Of a stretch of 64,000 nt of DNA, positions 34,815-43,527 are shown in pieces. Location: positions 2,103,001-2,167,000 of the forward strand of contig NZ_CP036132.1 of assembly GCF_018742245.1 (NCBI RefSeq), given 5' to 3'. Within the stretch, counting starts at the first letter, position 1; the number at the start of each line of letters is the position of its first letter. This DNA comes from Bacillus mycoides (GTDB taxonomy: Bacteria; Bacillota; Bacilli; Bacillales; Bacillaceae_G). A program made the translations under genes and the position numbers. The notes below the pieces were generated by a model. That model ran no database searches. It was not told the DNA's origin and saw only the letters and a program-made list of their open reading frames with translations.

Positions 34815-35933
34815 ATGAACATAGATGAAAAAGAGATGCATCGTTTAGAAGCATTAAAAGAAATTGCTGAGTTACTAAATGAAGCAACAAACTTACAGGA
34901 AATGTTAGGAAAAGTGTTACATACATTATTACAAGTTATGAATTTACAAACAGGGTGGATATTCTTTATTGATGAAAGTGGAAAGCATCGTATGCTTGTA
35001 GACGAAAACTTACCCCTAGCTCTTACGTGGAAGGAAAAGAAGCCGATGTGTGAAGGAGATTGTTGGTGTGTAGAACGTTTTGTGAATGGAAGATTGGAAA
35101 AAGCGACAAATATTATTGAATGTAAACGAATAGAGGATGCGATTGAATGTAATTGGGGAGAGACCGAAGATGTTACACATCATGCGACAATCCCGCTAAG
35201 ATCTGGATCAGAGAAATTTGGTTTATTAAATGTAGCCTCGCCCCATAAAACACATTTTTCTGAGGAAGAGTTAGCGTTATTAGAAGCGATTGCATTTCAA
35301 ATTGGAACGACAATACAACGTATTCAATTAGTTGAGAAAGAACGAAAATATGTAGTAGTAGCTGAAAGAAATCGACTTGCACGTGACCTACATGATTCCG
35401 TTAAACAATTGTTATTTTCAATTATGCTAACAGCGAAAGGGACTCTAAATATGACGAAGGATAGAGACTTGCAAGAGATGTTAAGTTATATTGGAGAATT
35501 ATCACAGGAAGCATTGCAGGAGATGACACTTTTGATTTGGCAATTAAGGCCTGAAGGATTAGAGAAAGGTTTAGCAGAAGCGATTCAAAATTACGGAAAA
35601 CTGTTAGGGATTCAAGTGGAAGTTCGAATTGATGGAATGGTTTTAATTGAAGATGAAATAGAAGAAGTTTTATGGCGTATAAGCCAAGAGGCATTACATA
35701 ATTGTAAAAAGCATGCTTCGTGTGAAAAAGTATGTGTTCATTTAAGGATTGAAGATAATAAGCTGCACTTTTACATAGAGGATAACGGAATAGGATTTAT
35801 ACAGGATCAAGTAAGAGAGTCAGCACTTGGTTTGAAAAGTATGAAAGAACGAATTGAATTAATGAGGGGAATTTTTCGAATAAAAACAGAACCGGAAAAG
35901 GGGACAAAGATAGAAATTCAATTACCGGTTTGA
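34815..35933 (+). CDS. GAF-domain NarL-type sensor histidine kinase (YhcY/AirS-like)
   Basis: 372-residue soluble kinase without membrane helices. A GAF domain (about 20-170) holds five cysteines: Cys79, Cys83, Cys85 (CEGDCWC), Cys103 and Cys112. The HisKA_3 motif is ERNRLARDLHDSVKQLLF (His193), followed by a HATPase with NCKKHAS and the G box ALGLKSMKERIELM. The layout matches B. subtilis YhcY and Staphylococcus AirS, whose GAF cysteines hold a [2Fe-2S] cluster. The response regulator gene overlaps or abuts its end. Start choice is uncertain: TTG 34803 and ATG 34809 are also in frame. Confidence 0.87.
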   Translation: MNIDEKEMHRLEALKEIAELLNEATNLQEMLGKVLHTLLQVMNLQTGWIFFIDESGKHRMLVDENLPLALTWKEKKPMCEGDCWCVERFVNGRLEKATNIIECKRIEDAIECNWGETEDVTHHATIPLRSGSEKFGLLNVASPHKTHFSEEELALLEAIAFQIGTTIQRIQLVEKERKYVVVAERNRLARDLHDSVKQLLFSIMLTAKGTLNMTKDRDLQEMLSYIGELSQEALQEMTLLIWQLRPEGLEKGLAEAIQNYGKLLGIQVEVRIDGMVLIEDEIEEVLWRISQEALHNCKKHASCEKVCVHLRIEDNKLHFYIEDNGIGFIQDQVRESALGLKSMKERIELMRGIFRIKTEPEKGTKIEIQLPV

Positions 35934-35947
35934 GAGGGAGAACGTCA

Positions 35948-36583
35948 GTGAAAATTAAATTATTACTTGTAGAAGATCATCATATCGTTCGAAGGGGACT
36001 CGTATTCTTTTTGAAGACGAGAGAAGAATTTGAAATTATTGGGGAAGCAGAAAATGGTGAAGAAGCATTAACATTCGTCCAAACAGAAAGGCCAGATGTA
36101 GTATTAATGGATTTATCAATGCCGAAAATGGATGGTATTGAAGCGACAAAACGCATAAAACAATACGATGAGACAATAAAAATACTTATGCTCAGTAGTT
36201 TTTCAGAACAAGATTACGTTTTACCAGCATTAAAAGCTGGGGCAGATGGTTATCAATTAAAAGAGGTGCAGCCAGATCAACTCGTTGCGTCAATTGTTGC
36301 GGTATATCAAGGGAATGCGAATTTTCACCCGAAAATAACACCTGCACTATTAGGACGGTCAGCAGTCAAGAAAGAAAAAGAGAATCCTTTTTCCATGTTA
36401 ACGAAAAGGGAGCAAGAAGTACTTCGTGAAATTGCGAAAGGAAGAAGCAATAAGGAGATTGCAGCGGCGCTTCATATTACAGAACAAACGGTTAAAACAC
36501 ATGTTTCCAACGTATTGGCTAAATTGGAAGTAGATGACCGCACACAAGCTGCATTATACGCAGTAAAGCATGGGGAAAACTAA
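35948..36583 (+). CDS. NarL/LuxR-type response regulator (YhcZ/AirR-like)
   Basis: 211 residues. Receiver domain with acidic pocket LLLVEDHH, phosphorylated Asp55 in VVLMDLSMPKMDG, and K in YQLKEVQ. A LuxR-type helix-turn-helix (about 145-205) reads LTKREQEVLREIAKGRSNKE and IAAALHITEQTVKTHVSNVL. The start is GTG 35948 behind GAGAGGGAGAACGTCA. It is cotranscribed with the kinase and is its obvious partner. Confidence 0.91.
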   Translation: MKIKLLLVEDHHIVRRGLVFFLKTREEFEIIGEAENGEEALTFVQTERPDVVLMDLSMPKMDGIEATKRIKQYDETIKILMLSSFSEQDYVLPALKAGADGYQLKEVQPDQLVASIVAVYQGNANFHPKITPALLGRSAVKKEKENPFSMLTKREQEVLREIAKGRSNKEIAAALHITEQTVKTHVSNVLAKLEVDDRTQAALYAVKHGEN

Positions 36584-36691
36584 AAATAAGTATGAATAAT
36601 TGTGTCATATGTTACGGTAGAATACATAGGAGAAATTAAAATGTATAGAGATGCCGAATAAAGGTTTTTCTTCTTTCGATAATTAGGTACA

Positions 36692-36842
36692 ATAAAGTGA
36701 AACTTTAATCAGTGGGGGGCCATCCCCACTGATTATTAGTTGAACCAATCGGGTTTTTACGGGCAGTTGATCTCCCACCTAACTCCCTTGCATTCATCGG
36801 ATTTTGAGGTGGGAGTCTTACTGCCCGTTAATACGGGATAAA
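36692..36842 (-). repeat. bcr1 repeat, copy 3 (full length, inverted)
   Basis: 151 bases with ATAAA at both ends (36692-36696, 36838-36842), which is TTTAT on the minus strand. Contains the reverse complement of the bcr1 core (CTCCCACCTAACTCCCTTG, GGTGGGAGTCTTACTGCCCG) and the terminal stem AGTGGGG...CCCCACT. It lies 26 bases before the RpiR-type gene, between any upstream promoter and the ribosome binding site. Confidence 0.87.
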
Positions 36843-36868
36843 GCTACTATGGAAGGGGAAGATACACT

Positions 36869-37723
36869 ATGCCTGGTACAAAAAGTGGGATTGGAAAGAT
36901 TCAGGCTTCGTTAAATGGTTTATCACCGAAATTACGAAGTATTGCCGAACATATTTTGAAACATCCACAAGATGTTGTACATAAATCGATTACGGAATTA
37001 GCGGAAGTTACGAATAGTTCCGAAGCAACGATATTCCGCTTATGTAAACACTTAGGTTTTCAAGGGTTCCAAGACTTGAAAATTACATTAGCTCGTGAGA
37101 TTGTACATACCCCGATGCAAAATATTCATGAGGAAGTATCGGTAGAAGATAATATGGTCACTGTTGCTAAAAAAGTTTTTCATTCACATATTACAGGACT
37201 GCAAGATACATTACATTTGTTAAACGATAACGCGTTGGAACAGGCAGTAAGTGCGCTGAATGAAGCGAAACGAATTGAGTTTTATGGAAATGGTGGGTCG
37301 GGTATTATTGCGATGGATGCTTATCATAAGTTTATGAGAACGGGTATTTCTTGTATTGCTCATACGGATTCTCATTTTCAAATTATGGGAGCTGGCTTGC
37401 TGACAAAAGAAGCAGTGGTCATTGCAATTTCTCATTCGGGTAGTAATAAAGGATTACTTGAAGCATTAGAAGTAGCAAAAGCAAGAGGAGCTCGCATTAT
37501 TGCGATTACGAGCTATCAAAAATCGGCATTAAGCCAACTTGCTCATATAACGCTATATACTTCGACGCGTGAGACTGAATTTCGTACAGAAGCAAGTTCA
37601 TCACGATTAGCGCAGCTTAGTTTATTAGATACTTTGTATGTGGGTTTGTCGTTGCAACGACAGGAGGAAACACTGCAAAATTTACAAAGCATACGTGAAA
37701 CAATTTCAATGAAGCGAATATAA
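36869..37723 (+). CDS. MurR/RpiR-family transcriptional regulator
   Basis: 284 residues. N-terminal HTH_6 domain (about 1-77; KSITELAEVTNSSEATIFR, LCKHLGFQGFQDLK) and a C-terminal SIS sugar-phosphate-binding domain (about 125-260; RIEFYGNGGSGIIAMDAYHK, AISHSGSNKG). Members sense a phosphosugar. The gluconate operon 4 kb downstream lacks the usual GntR, so this regulator is a candidate controller of it. GGAAGGGGAAG precedes the ATG, just after bcr1 copy 3. Confidence 0.9.
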   Translation: MPGTKSGIGKIQASLNGLSPKLRSIAEHILKHPQDVVHKSITELAEVTNSSEATIFRLCKHLGFQGFQDLKITLAREIVHTPMQNIHEEVSVEDNMVTVAKKVFHSHITGLQDTLHLLNDNALEQAVSALNEAKRIEFYGNGGSGIIAMDAYHKFMRTGISCIAHTDSHFQIMGAGLLTKEAVVIAISHSGSNKGLLEALEVAKARGARIIAITSYQKSALSQLAHITLYTSTRETEFRTEASSSRLAQLSLLDTLYVGLSLQRQEETLQNLQSIRETISMKRI

Positions 37724-37752
37724 AAAGCTCTTCAAATGAAGAGCTTTTTAGT
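37722..37752. terminator. Intrinsic terminator after the RpiR-type gene
   Basis: AAAAAGCTCTTC pairs with GAAGAGCTTTTT around AAAT. Confidence 0.88.
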
Positions 37753-37822
37753 TTGTTGATGTATCCTCAAGATCTACTTGTCCGTAGAAATACGCAACAT
37801 GTTCATCTTTAGCCTTTTAATT
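37748..37822 (-). pseudogene. Possible C-terminal remnant of a lost gene
   Basis: On the minus strand a frame without a start reads KAKDEHVAYFYGQVDLED then TSTN and TAA, directly facing the terminator above. It has protein-like composition, and bcr1 copy 4 begins within a few bases of its broken end. It may be the tail of a deleted gene, or a chance 24-codon frame. Confidence 0.25.
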
Positions 37823-37825
37823 AGT

Positions 37826-37928
37826 TTTATCCCGCTATTTGTGGGCAGTAAGACTCCCGCCTCAAAATTAGGCACAGGCGAGGAAGTTAGGTAGGAGATT
37901 AACTGCCCGTAAAAGCCAAATCGGTGAT
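37826..37928 (+). repeat. bcr1 repeat, copy 4 (3' truncated)
   Basis: Starts with TTTATCCCGCTATTTGTGGG, includes CAGTAAGACTCCCGCCTC, GAGGAAGTTAGGTAGGAG and TTAACTGCCCGTAAAAGCC, then loses similarity after TCGGTGA. The right-hand stem and second TTTAT are missing, about 50 bases deleted. Confidence 0.82.
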
Positions 37929-38190
37929 ATCCCATCACAATCAAGCTAAGAAAAGTAAATACCCCAAGATGAACTACAAAAAAATTGTTTGAAACGTTTT
38001 ACTTATAGTCATAATCTCCCATCTTTACAACCATTCATTTTTTCAACCTCTATACTCTTTATATTTTTTCATCATATTACTTCACATTTAAAATCAAAAG
38101 AATAGCTTGATAAATTCAAATGTAGATATAATAAAGTTTCAGATTTTCCTTTTAAATACATCAAAAAGCCTTTATGTAATAATTCAAATA
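37929..38190. other. Intergenic region before adh
   Basis: About 260 bases of AT-rich DNA with no coding frame, hairpin or repeat that I can support. Together with the bcr1 fragment it looks like the scar of a deletion. Confidence 0.4.
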
Positions 38191-38208
38191 TTGTTCAATA
38201 TTTCGCGA
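38191..38208 (+). promoter_or_regulatory. Rex-box-like site upstream of adh
   Basis: TTGTTCAATATTTCGCGA matches the Firmicute Rex consensus TTGTGAAATATTTCACAA at 14 of 18 positions. An extended -10 (TGTTATGAT, 38227-38235) follows by about 20 bases, so a bound repressor would block transcription. Confidence 0.5.
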
Positions 38209-38352
38209 TTTGTTTATAAAATTCCATGTTATGATGAACCTGTAATGATGATTGAACACTTAAATTTGGTACAATAATTAGCCAAAATAGTGAGGACAGT
38301 AGTTGTGAGATAAACTCATTAAAACTCTAAAACACTAAAGGGGAGATCACAT

Positions 38353-39390
38353 ATGAAAGCAGTAGTAGTTAATAAAAACAGCAAAGCAAATATTGAAGTT
38401 ATTGAAAAAGAATTACGTCCGTTACACTCGGGTGAAGCGCTAGTAGATGTAGAGTATTGTGGAGTTTGCCACACTGATTTACACGTTGCGAATCATGATT
38501 TTGGAAACACCGATGGCCGCATCCTTGGTCATGAGGGTGTAGGTATTGTTACTAAAATTGCTGATGATGTTACTTCACTAAAGATAGGTGACCGTGTAAG
38601 TATTGCATGGATGTTCCAATCTTGTGGACGTTGTGAATATTGCGTAACGGGGAGAGAAACATTCTGCCGTGAAGTGAAAAATGCTGGTTATTCAGTAGAT
38701 GGTGGTATGGCTGAACAATGTATTGTTACAGCTGATTATGCGGTGAAGGTACCAGAAGGATTAGATCCTGCTCAAGCATCATCAATCACATGTGCGGGCG
38801 TAACTACATATAAAGCTATAAAAGTATCAGACATTAAACCTGGTCAACCTATCGTAATCTATGGTTGTGGTGGATTAGGTAACCTAGCTATTCAATATGC
38901 TAAAAACGTATTTGGTGCAAAGGTAATTGCAGTAGATATCAATGACGACAAATTAGCCTTAGCAAAAGAAGTTGGTGCTGATATGACTATCAATCCGATT
39001 TCTCAAGGTCCTGCTGATAAAATTGTTCAAGAGGAGTTTGGTGGTGCTTATGCTGCTGTAGTAACAGCAGTTTCTAAAGTAGCCTTCAACTCAGCAGTTG
39101 ATGCAGTACGTGCTTGCGGTAAAGTAGTTGCGGTAGGTTTACCAGTAGAAACTATGGATTTAAACATTCCACGACTTGTATTAGACGGGATTGAAGTAGT
39201 TGGTTCTCTAGTTGGTACTCGTAAGGATCTGGAGGAGGCATTTATGTTCGGCGCAGAAGGAAAAGTAGTGCCAGTTGTTCAAACGTGTTCTCTAGATAAA
39301 GTACAAAATGTATTCGAAGAAATGGAACAAGGTAGAATTCAAGGACGTATGGTAATCGATTTTAAACAGCATAATTGTGATTGCAAATAA
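38353..39390 (+). CDS. adhP: Zinc-dependent alcohol dehydrogenase (AdhP/AdhA-type)
   Basis: 345-residue NAD-dependent ethanol-acetaldehyde oxidoreductase. Catalytic Zn ligands are in [10 protein letters not shown] and LGHEGVGIV; the structural Zn has four Cys in [18 protein letters not shown] binds at [15 protein letters not shown]. Close to AdhP/AdhA of Bacillus and Geobacillus. GGGGAGATCACAT precedes the ATG. Probably repressed by Rex at high NAD/NADH ratio, given the box upstream. Confidence 0.93.
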   Translation: MKAVVVNKNSKANIEVIEKELRPLHSGEALVDVEYCGVCHTDLHVANHDFGNTDGRILGHEGVGIVTKIADDVTSLKIGDRVSIAWMFQSCGRCEYCVTGRETFCREVKNAGYSVDGGMAEQCIVTADYAVKVPEGLDPAQASSITCAGVTTYKAIKVSDIKPGQPIVIYGCGGLGNLAIQYAKNVFGAKVIAVDINDDKLALAKEVGADMTINPISQGPADKIVQEEFGGAYAAVVTAVSKVAFNSAVDAVRACGKVVAVGLPVETMDLNIPRLVLDGIEVVGSLVGTRKDLEEAFMFGAEGKVVPVVQTCSLDKVQNVFEEMEQGRIQGRMVIDFKQHNCDCK

Positions 39391-39451
39391 TTCACTTTAA
39401 ATATAAAAAGCATGAGTCTAGCAAAGGACATTAAAAAAAGTTAGACGGCAT

Positions 39452-39494
39452 AAAAAAGATGATCCCTCGTATTCAATAGGGATCATCTTTTTTA
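39452..39494. terminator. Bidirectional terminator between adh and the permease pair
   Basis: A perfect 16-bp stem AAAAAAGATGATCCCT / AGGGATCATCTTTTTT. Confidence 0.9.
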
Positions 39495-39542
39495 TATTCT
39501 ACTAATATCAATGCCAATTAATACTTGATTGATGAGACATGA

Positions 39543-40562
39543 TTAAAAGTTCACTTTATTTGCAAACGAAAAAGAATCTTTATTTTCAACAAATTTTTTA
39601 TGATCTGGAACGGTTTGAATTGCTACAACTTGCGAATCTCTTGCTTTCAGTGCATCTTGAATCCCGATTGTCATAAGCTTAATAAAAAGAATCGTAATAA
39701 AGAATGAAATGAGAGTATAAAAAATAATCCACCATGAAAGATTCATTTCATAACGATTTAATCCAATAAGACCTGCCCAATCATTAGATAGAGAAACAGG
39801 TTTGGGCACTCCGTCATAGAGTTCCCGCATTTGTATCCCGCCAATTACAATGTTAAGCAACGCTAAATGGATAACGAGTATGAGTGTTTGGACGATATGT
39901 TCCATAAATAACACAAATAAGCGATCAAGTAATAAGACTCGTAAGTGTTTTTTGATAATATGAAAACGGCTAGCACCCAGTAATTGTGAACTTAAAATGT
40001 AATCTCGTTTCATAAATTCATCAACCTCTGAGGAGATATATAAAGAAAGTGTAGGTAGAGCGACGAAAATAAGTACGAGAACTTGATAAAACGTAAATGA
40101 AATATTTGGATCTAATCTATCAGCATTTGATGTAATTACAATATTAACGGGCGTGATGAGTATGAATGCGATAAATAGAGTTGGGATATAATAAAAAACT
40201 TCTGAGCATGCCTGGAAAAATCTCTTGAATTTTGGAGCGTATAAACTTAAGAGGATTCCTATACATGTTCCGCATAAAATTCGAAAGAAGCTAATTGCCA
40301 CGGCTAATAAAATGGTGAACTTTGCTCCTTCTACAATTTGTAAGAAAACAGAATCTCCAAAACGATCAGATCCAAAAGGCGGCATTAACGATGGCGAAAA
40401 GGGGGCCTTTCCAAGTAATTCGTTATTGTCATTGTAAAGTAACTGAGGAGGTTTTGGGATGTTATCTTTAAAGAACCAACTATAAATAAAACTAGCTGAA
40501 ACAAGTATGAATAGATAAGTAAACCCGATTAAAAATCGTTTTGATTTCCAAATAGATTTCAT
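39543..40562 (-). CDS. OppC-type ABC transporter permease
   Basis: 339-residue inner-membrane permease of the dipeptide/oligopeptide/nickel class. It has an N-terminal helix (FLIGFTYLFILVSASFIYSW), an extracellular part with APFSPSLMPPFGSDRFGDSVF (split in family style as P-F-G-S-D-R-F-G), and the cytoplasmic EAA loop SSQLLGASRFHIIKKHLRV that docks on the ATPase. ATG 40562 overlaps the OppB-like stop (ATGA). No ATPase or binding protein gene adjoins. Confidence 0.85.
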   Translation of the reverse strand: MKSIWKSKRFLIGFTYLFILVSASFIYSWFFKDNIPKPPQLLYNDNNELLGKAPFSPSLMPPFGSDRFGDSVFLQIVEGAKFTILLAVAISFFRILCGTCIGILLSLYAPKFKRFFQACSEVFYYIPTLFIAFILITPVNIVITSNADRLDPNISFTFYQVLVLIFVALPTLSLYISSEVDEFMKRDYILSSQLLGASRFHIIKKHLRVLLLDRLFVLFMEHIVQTLILVIHLALLNIVIGGIQMRELYDGVPKPVSLSNDWAGLIGLNRYEMNLSWWIIFYTLISFFITILFIKLMTIGIQDALKARDSQVVAIQTVPDHKKFVENKDSFSFANKVNF

Positions 40563-41461
40563 AATGCTGCTCCTTTCAATTGCTTTTGCCATCTATTCAT
40601 CATGAATGAGATTATTTGAAAAATGGCATAAAACGGTAAAATAATCATAACAAGTATGATAAATGCAGCTGGAGGTGAAATAAACGCCTTCTTAAATAAA
40701 AATTGAATAATGCCTTCCATATTAAAAACAAATTCTAAAATGAATAAGTTAGAAAGTAAGAAAACAAAAATCGTTTTTAAATGGTGAAAGAAGTGGATAG
40801 ATATATTTTTGAATAAATGAATGCATAGTATATAACTTGATGAAAGTCCTTTTCCATATGCAACCTCTACGTAATGTTTTTCATGTTCTTCTTTTATGTA
40901 TAACACCATCATCCGAAACATTTGTAATGTAGGTAAGACTGCTAAAGATAAAATAGGGAGTAAATAAGCTCGATTTTCATTAAAAGAAATAATGGTGACA
41001 GGAGATTCCCCGAATTTCTGAAGTACCCATATGAAAAATATTTGCAAACAAATCATCATCATCATATCAGGGACAGCTTCTAATATGAATACAATTCGGT
41101 TTATCCATTTTTTTATATAATCTTTTGCTAAAAAATAAAAAAATGCCATACTAGATGATAGAAAGAGTGCAAGCAAAAAGGCTATAAATAATACAGTAAA
41201 TGAATAGAGGTAAGGTTCTAAAACAGTTGGAAATAATGGTGTCTTTTTGAAATGACCAAATTTCGGGTCTGATCCTATAACCACTAATGATTCAGGTGAG
41301 AAAACCTGTTTTAACATAGTAACGATCTGATTAAAAAAATGAATTGGTTGAAAAGTGAATCCCTGTTGAGTGATAAATAAATAAGGTAAATTTAGTAATA
41401 GTAAGAGTGATAAAAGAATTGATGAAAGTTTTATTGTGAATTGAGATATTTTATTTAACAT
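40559..41461 (-). CDS. OppB-type ABC transporter permease
   Basis: 300-residue membrane permease, first gene of the two-gene minus-strand operon. Helices at the N-terminus (FTIKLSSILLSLLLLLNLPY) and about 90-130, 145-165, 230-255 and 270-295. The EAA-type loop is VEVAYGKGLSSSYILCIHLF. ATG 41461 follows GGAGGGATTTA, and the stop overlaps the OppC-like start. More divergent from classical OppB than the partner is from OppC. The substrate is unknown. Confidence 0.82.
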   Translation of the reverse strand: MLNKISQFTIKLSSILLSLLLLLNLPYLFITQQGFTFQPIHFFNQIVTMLKQVFSPESLVVIGSDPKFGHFKKTPLFPTVLEPYLYSFTVLFIAFLLALFLSSSMAFFYFLAKDYIKKWINRIVFILEAVPDMMMMICLQIFFIWVLQKFGESPVTIISFNENRAYLLPILSLAVLPTLQMFRMMVLYIKEEHEKHYVEVAYGKGLSSSYILCIHLFKNISIHFFHHLKTIFVFLLSNLFILEFVFNMEGIIQFLFKKAFISPPAAFIILVMIILPFYAIFQIISFMMNRWQKQLKGAAL

Positions 41462-41888
41462 TAAATCCCTCCGACATCTTTTTACAACATTATACAATAA
41501 AGTTTATATTTTGTTTTGATTTTTCTGAAAAATATAAATGCTATTAGATTTTATAGTATGGAACATATATTTACAAGGTAAAAAAGTGATAGTAGGGAGC
41601 CGTGCTCTATGTCCATCAAGATAAAAGGACTAGTGAACCTAAAGCAATAAAAAGAGCAAAATGCACAAAATTTACGTATTGGTGGTAATTGCTTTTTAAC
41701 TCCTTTTTCATGCAAATGAGTAGAAAGTATGGAAGGACTATGTATGTGTTGTTAATGAGAGGAAAAGAGTGTGTTGCAAAACGAATATAATGCAACTTTA
41801 CCGCACGGAAAAGCTAATTTTAGTATGTAAATGAAATGGAATGAAGGGGTTTATTTTTTTATTATGAAAAAAATTTTCTTTCTAAAAC
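41462..41888. other. Intergenic region upstream of the gluconate operon
   Basis: About 430 bases. Two short frames are visible, MSIKIKGLVNLKQ (about 41610) and a 26-codon one at 41710-41790 (MQMSRKYGRTMYVLLMRGK onward); neither has a convincing ribosome binding site, and I do not call them genes. No repeats. Confidence 0.4.
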
Positions 41889-41917
41889 TTGATTTATGAA
41901 AAAATATTTTATATACT
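41889..41917 (+). promoter_or_regulatory. Sigma-A promoter of the gluconate operon
   Basis: TTGATT (41889-41894), 17-base spacer, TATACT (41912-41917). Confidence 0.6.
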
Positions 41918-41924
41918 AATTCAT

Positions 41925-41937
41925 GTAAACGGTTTAC
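41925..41937 (+). promoter_or_regulatory. Operator-like palindrome of the gluconate operon
   Basis: GTAAAC-G-GTTTAC is a perfect inverted repeat centred near the expected transcription start. It resembles but does not match a full cre site (mismatches at the 3' end), and it is not the known GntR operator of B. subtilis. Confidence 0.55.
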
Positions 41938-41974
41938 TAGATCGCATTTTGCTAGAAACGAAGGGAAGATTCGC

Positions 41975-43513
41975 ATGGAAACAAGGGGGAGAGTAATCGG
42001 GATTGACATCGGTACCACTAGTACGAAGACGGTTGTATTCACTGAAAAGGGAAAAGTCGTTGCTTCACATGCAATTGATTATCCAATCATTCAACCGAAC
42101 GTCGGATGGGCGGAGCAAGATCCTGATGTAATATGTGCTGCTGTATACAAAACTGTAAGCGTTGCCATCGAGAAGGGTAATGTGTTACCGGAAGATATTT
42201 CTTCTATCGGGATTAGTACAGCAATGCATGCCTTAATTGCAGTAGATGAAAACGGTGCGCCGTTAACGCGCTCTATCATTTGGGCAGATAATCGAAGCAC
42301 AAAACAATCAGAAAAACTATTACAACAAATGAATGGTCATGACATTTATAGAAGAACTGGTACACCAATTCATCCGATGTCACCACTTTCTAAGTTACTG
42401 TGGATGAAAGAAGAAGAATCGGATTTATTCAGAACTGCTCATAAATTTATTTCTATTAAAGAGTATGTCATTTATCAATTGTTCTCACGCTATGTAGTTG
42501 ATTATTCTATCGCATCTGCTACTGGGTTATTTAATTTAGAAACATTAAACTGGGATGAAGATGTTTTAACTATGTTAAATATGTCACCAGAACAATTATC
42601 AACACCTGTACCGACTACATATATTTTATCGGGAATGAAGCCGGAATTAGCACAAAAGATGGGGATTAGTGAGGATACTCCAGTTGTTATTGGTGCAAGT
42701 GATGGTGTTCTTGCAAATGTAGGTGTCGGTGCAATATCACCTGGCTCAGCTGCAATTACGATTGGAACAAGTGGAGCAGTTCGAACAATTTCATCAAGTG
42801 TTAATACAGATGAAAAAGGAAGAACTTTTTGTTACGCATTAACAGATGAGCACTGGGTAATCGGTGGACCGACGAATAATGGCGGGATTTTATTAAGATG
42901 GCTACGTGATGAATTCGGTAGTCCAGAGCAAGAAGTTGCAAGGAAGCTTGGGATTGATCCTTATGATTTATTAATTAAGTATGCAGAAAGTGTACCAGCT
43001 GGAGCAGAGGGATTGCTATTTTTACCGTTTTTATCTGGAGAACGTGCACCCTACTGGAATGCAAATGCTCGTGGTACATTCTTCGGTATAAACCTTCAGC
43101 ATAAACGTGAACATTTCATACGAGCTGTCATGGAAGGAGTTTGTATGAGTGTGTATTCAGTTGCACTTGCCATTCGTGATTGTACGGGGCCACTTTCTGA
43201 AATACGTGTTTCAGGAGGCTTTGCAAAGTCTGCATTTTGGAGACAAATGTTATCTGACATGATGGGGAAAGAATTGCTTGTTCCAGAAAGTCATGAAGCA
43301 TCTGCGCTTGGGGCAGCGGCACTTGCTTTGTATGCAATTGGGAAAATTGATTCGCTTGAAGAGGTGAAGGATTGGATTGATATTGTCCATCACCATGTAC
43401 CGAATAAAGAAAATACGGCTTTATATTTAGAGATGTTTTATATGTATGAACGACTTTACAATCGTTTGAAAGAAGAATTTGATTGTATAGCTGCTTTCCA
43501 ACGTAAACAATAG
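41975..43513 (+). CDS. gntK: Gluconokinase, FGGY family
   Basis: 512-residue kinase giving 6-phosphogluconate from gluconate and ATP. GIDIGTTSTKTVVF is the first phosphate loop; GWAEQDP, SAMHALIAVD-like region, IWADNRST, GASDGVLANVGVG and VSGGFAKSAFWRQMLSDMMG follow the FGGY order. Length and content match GntK of Bacillus. First gene of gntK-gntP-gnd; AACGAAGGGAAGATTCGC precedes the ATG. Confidence 0.93.
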   Translation: METRGRVIGIDIGTTSTKTVVFTEKGKVVASHAIDYPIIQPNVGWAEQDPDVICAAVYKTVSVAIEKGNVLPEDISSIGISTAMHALIAVDENGAPLTRSIIWADNRSTKQSEKLLQQMNGHDIYRRTGTPIHPMSPLSKLLWMKEEESDLFRTAHKFISIKEYVIYQLFSRYVVDYSIASATGLFNLETLNWDEDVLTMLNMSPEQLSTPVPTTYILSGMKPELAQKMGISEDTPVVIGASDGVLANVGVGAISPGSAAITIGTSGAVRTISSSVNTDEKGRTFCYALTDEHWVIGGPTNNGGILLRWLRDEFGSPEQEVARKLGIDPYDLLIKYAESVPAGAEGLLFLPFLSGERAPYWNANARGTFFGINLQHKREHFIRAVMEGVCMSVYSVALAIRDCTGPLSEIRVSGGFAKSAFWRQMLSDMMGKELLVPESHEASALGAAALALYAIGKIDSLEEVKDWIDIVHHHVPNKENTALYLEMFYMYERLYNRLKEEFDCIAAFQRKQ

Positions 43514-43527
43514 GGGGATTGGGAGAA

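Noticed and set aside
19654..37928. CRISPR array or transposase-bearing insertion sequence at the repeats
   Set aside because: The repeats are single, dispersed copies of about 155 bases with no spacers and no coding frame, and match bcr1 features.
41710..41790. 26-codon frame before the gluconate operon
   Set aside because: No convincing ribosome binding site and no recognisable domain; kept only as a note in the intergenic entry.
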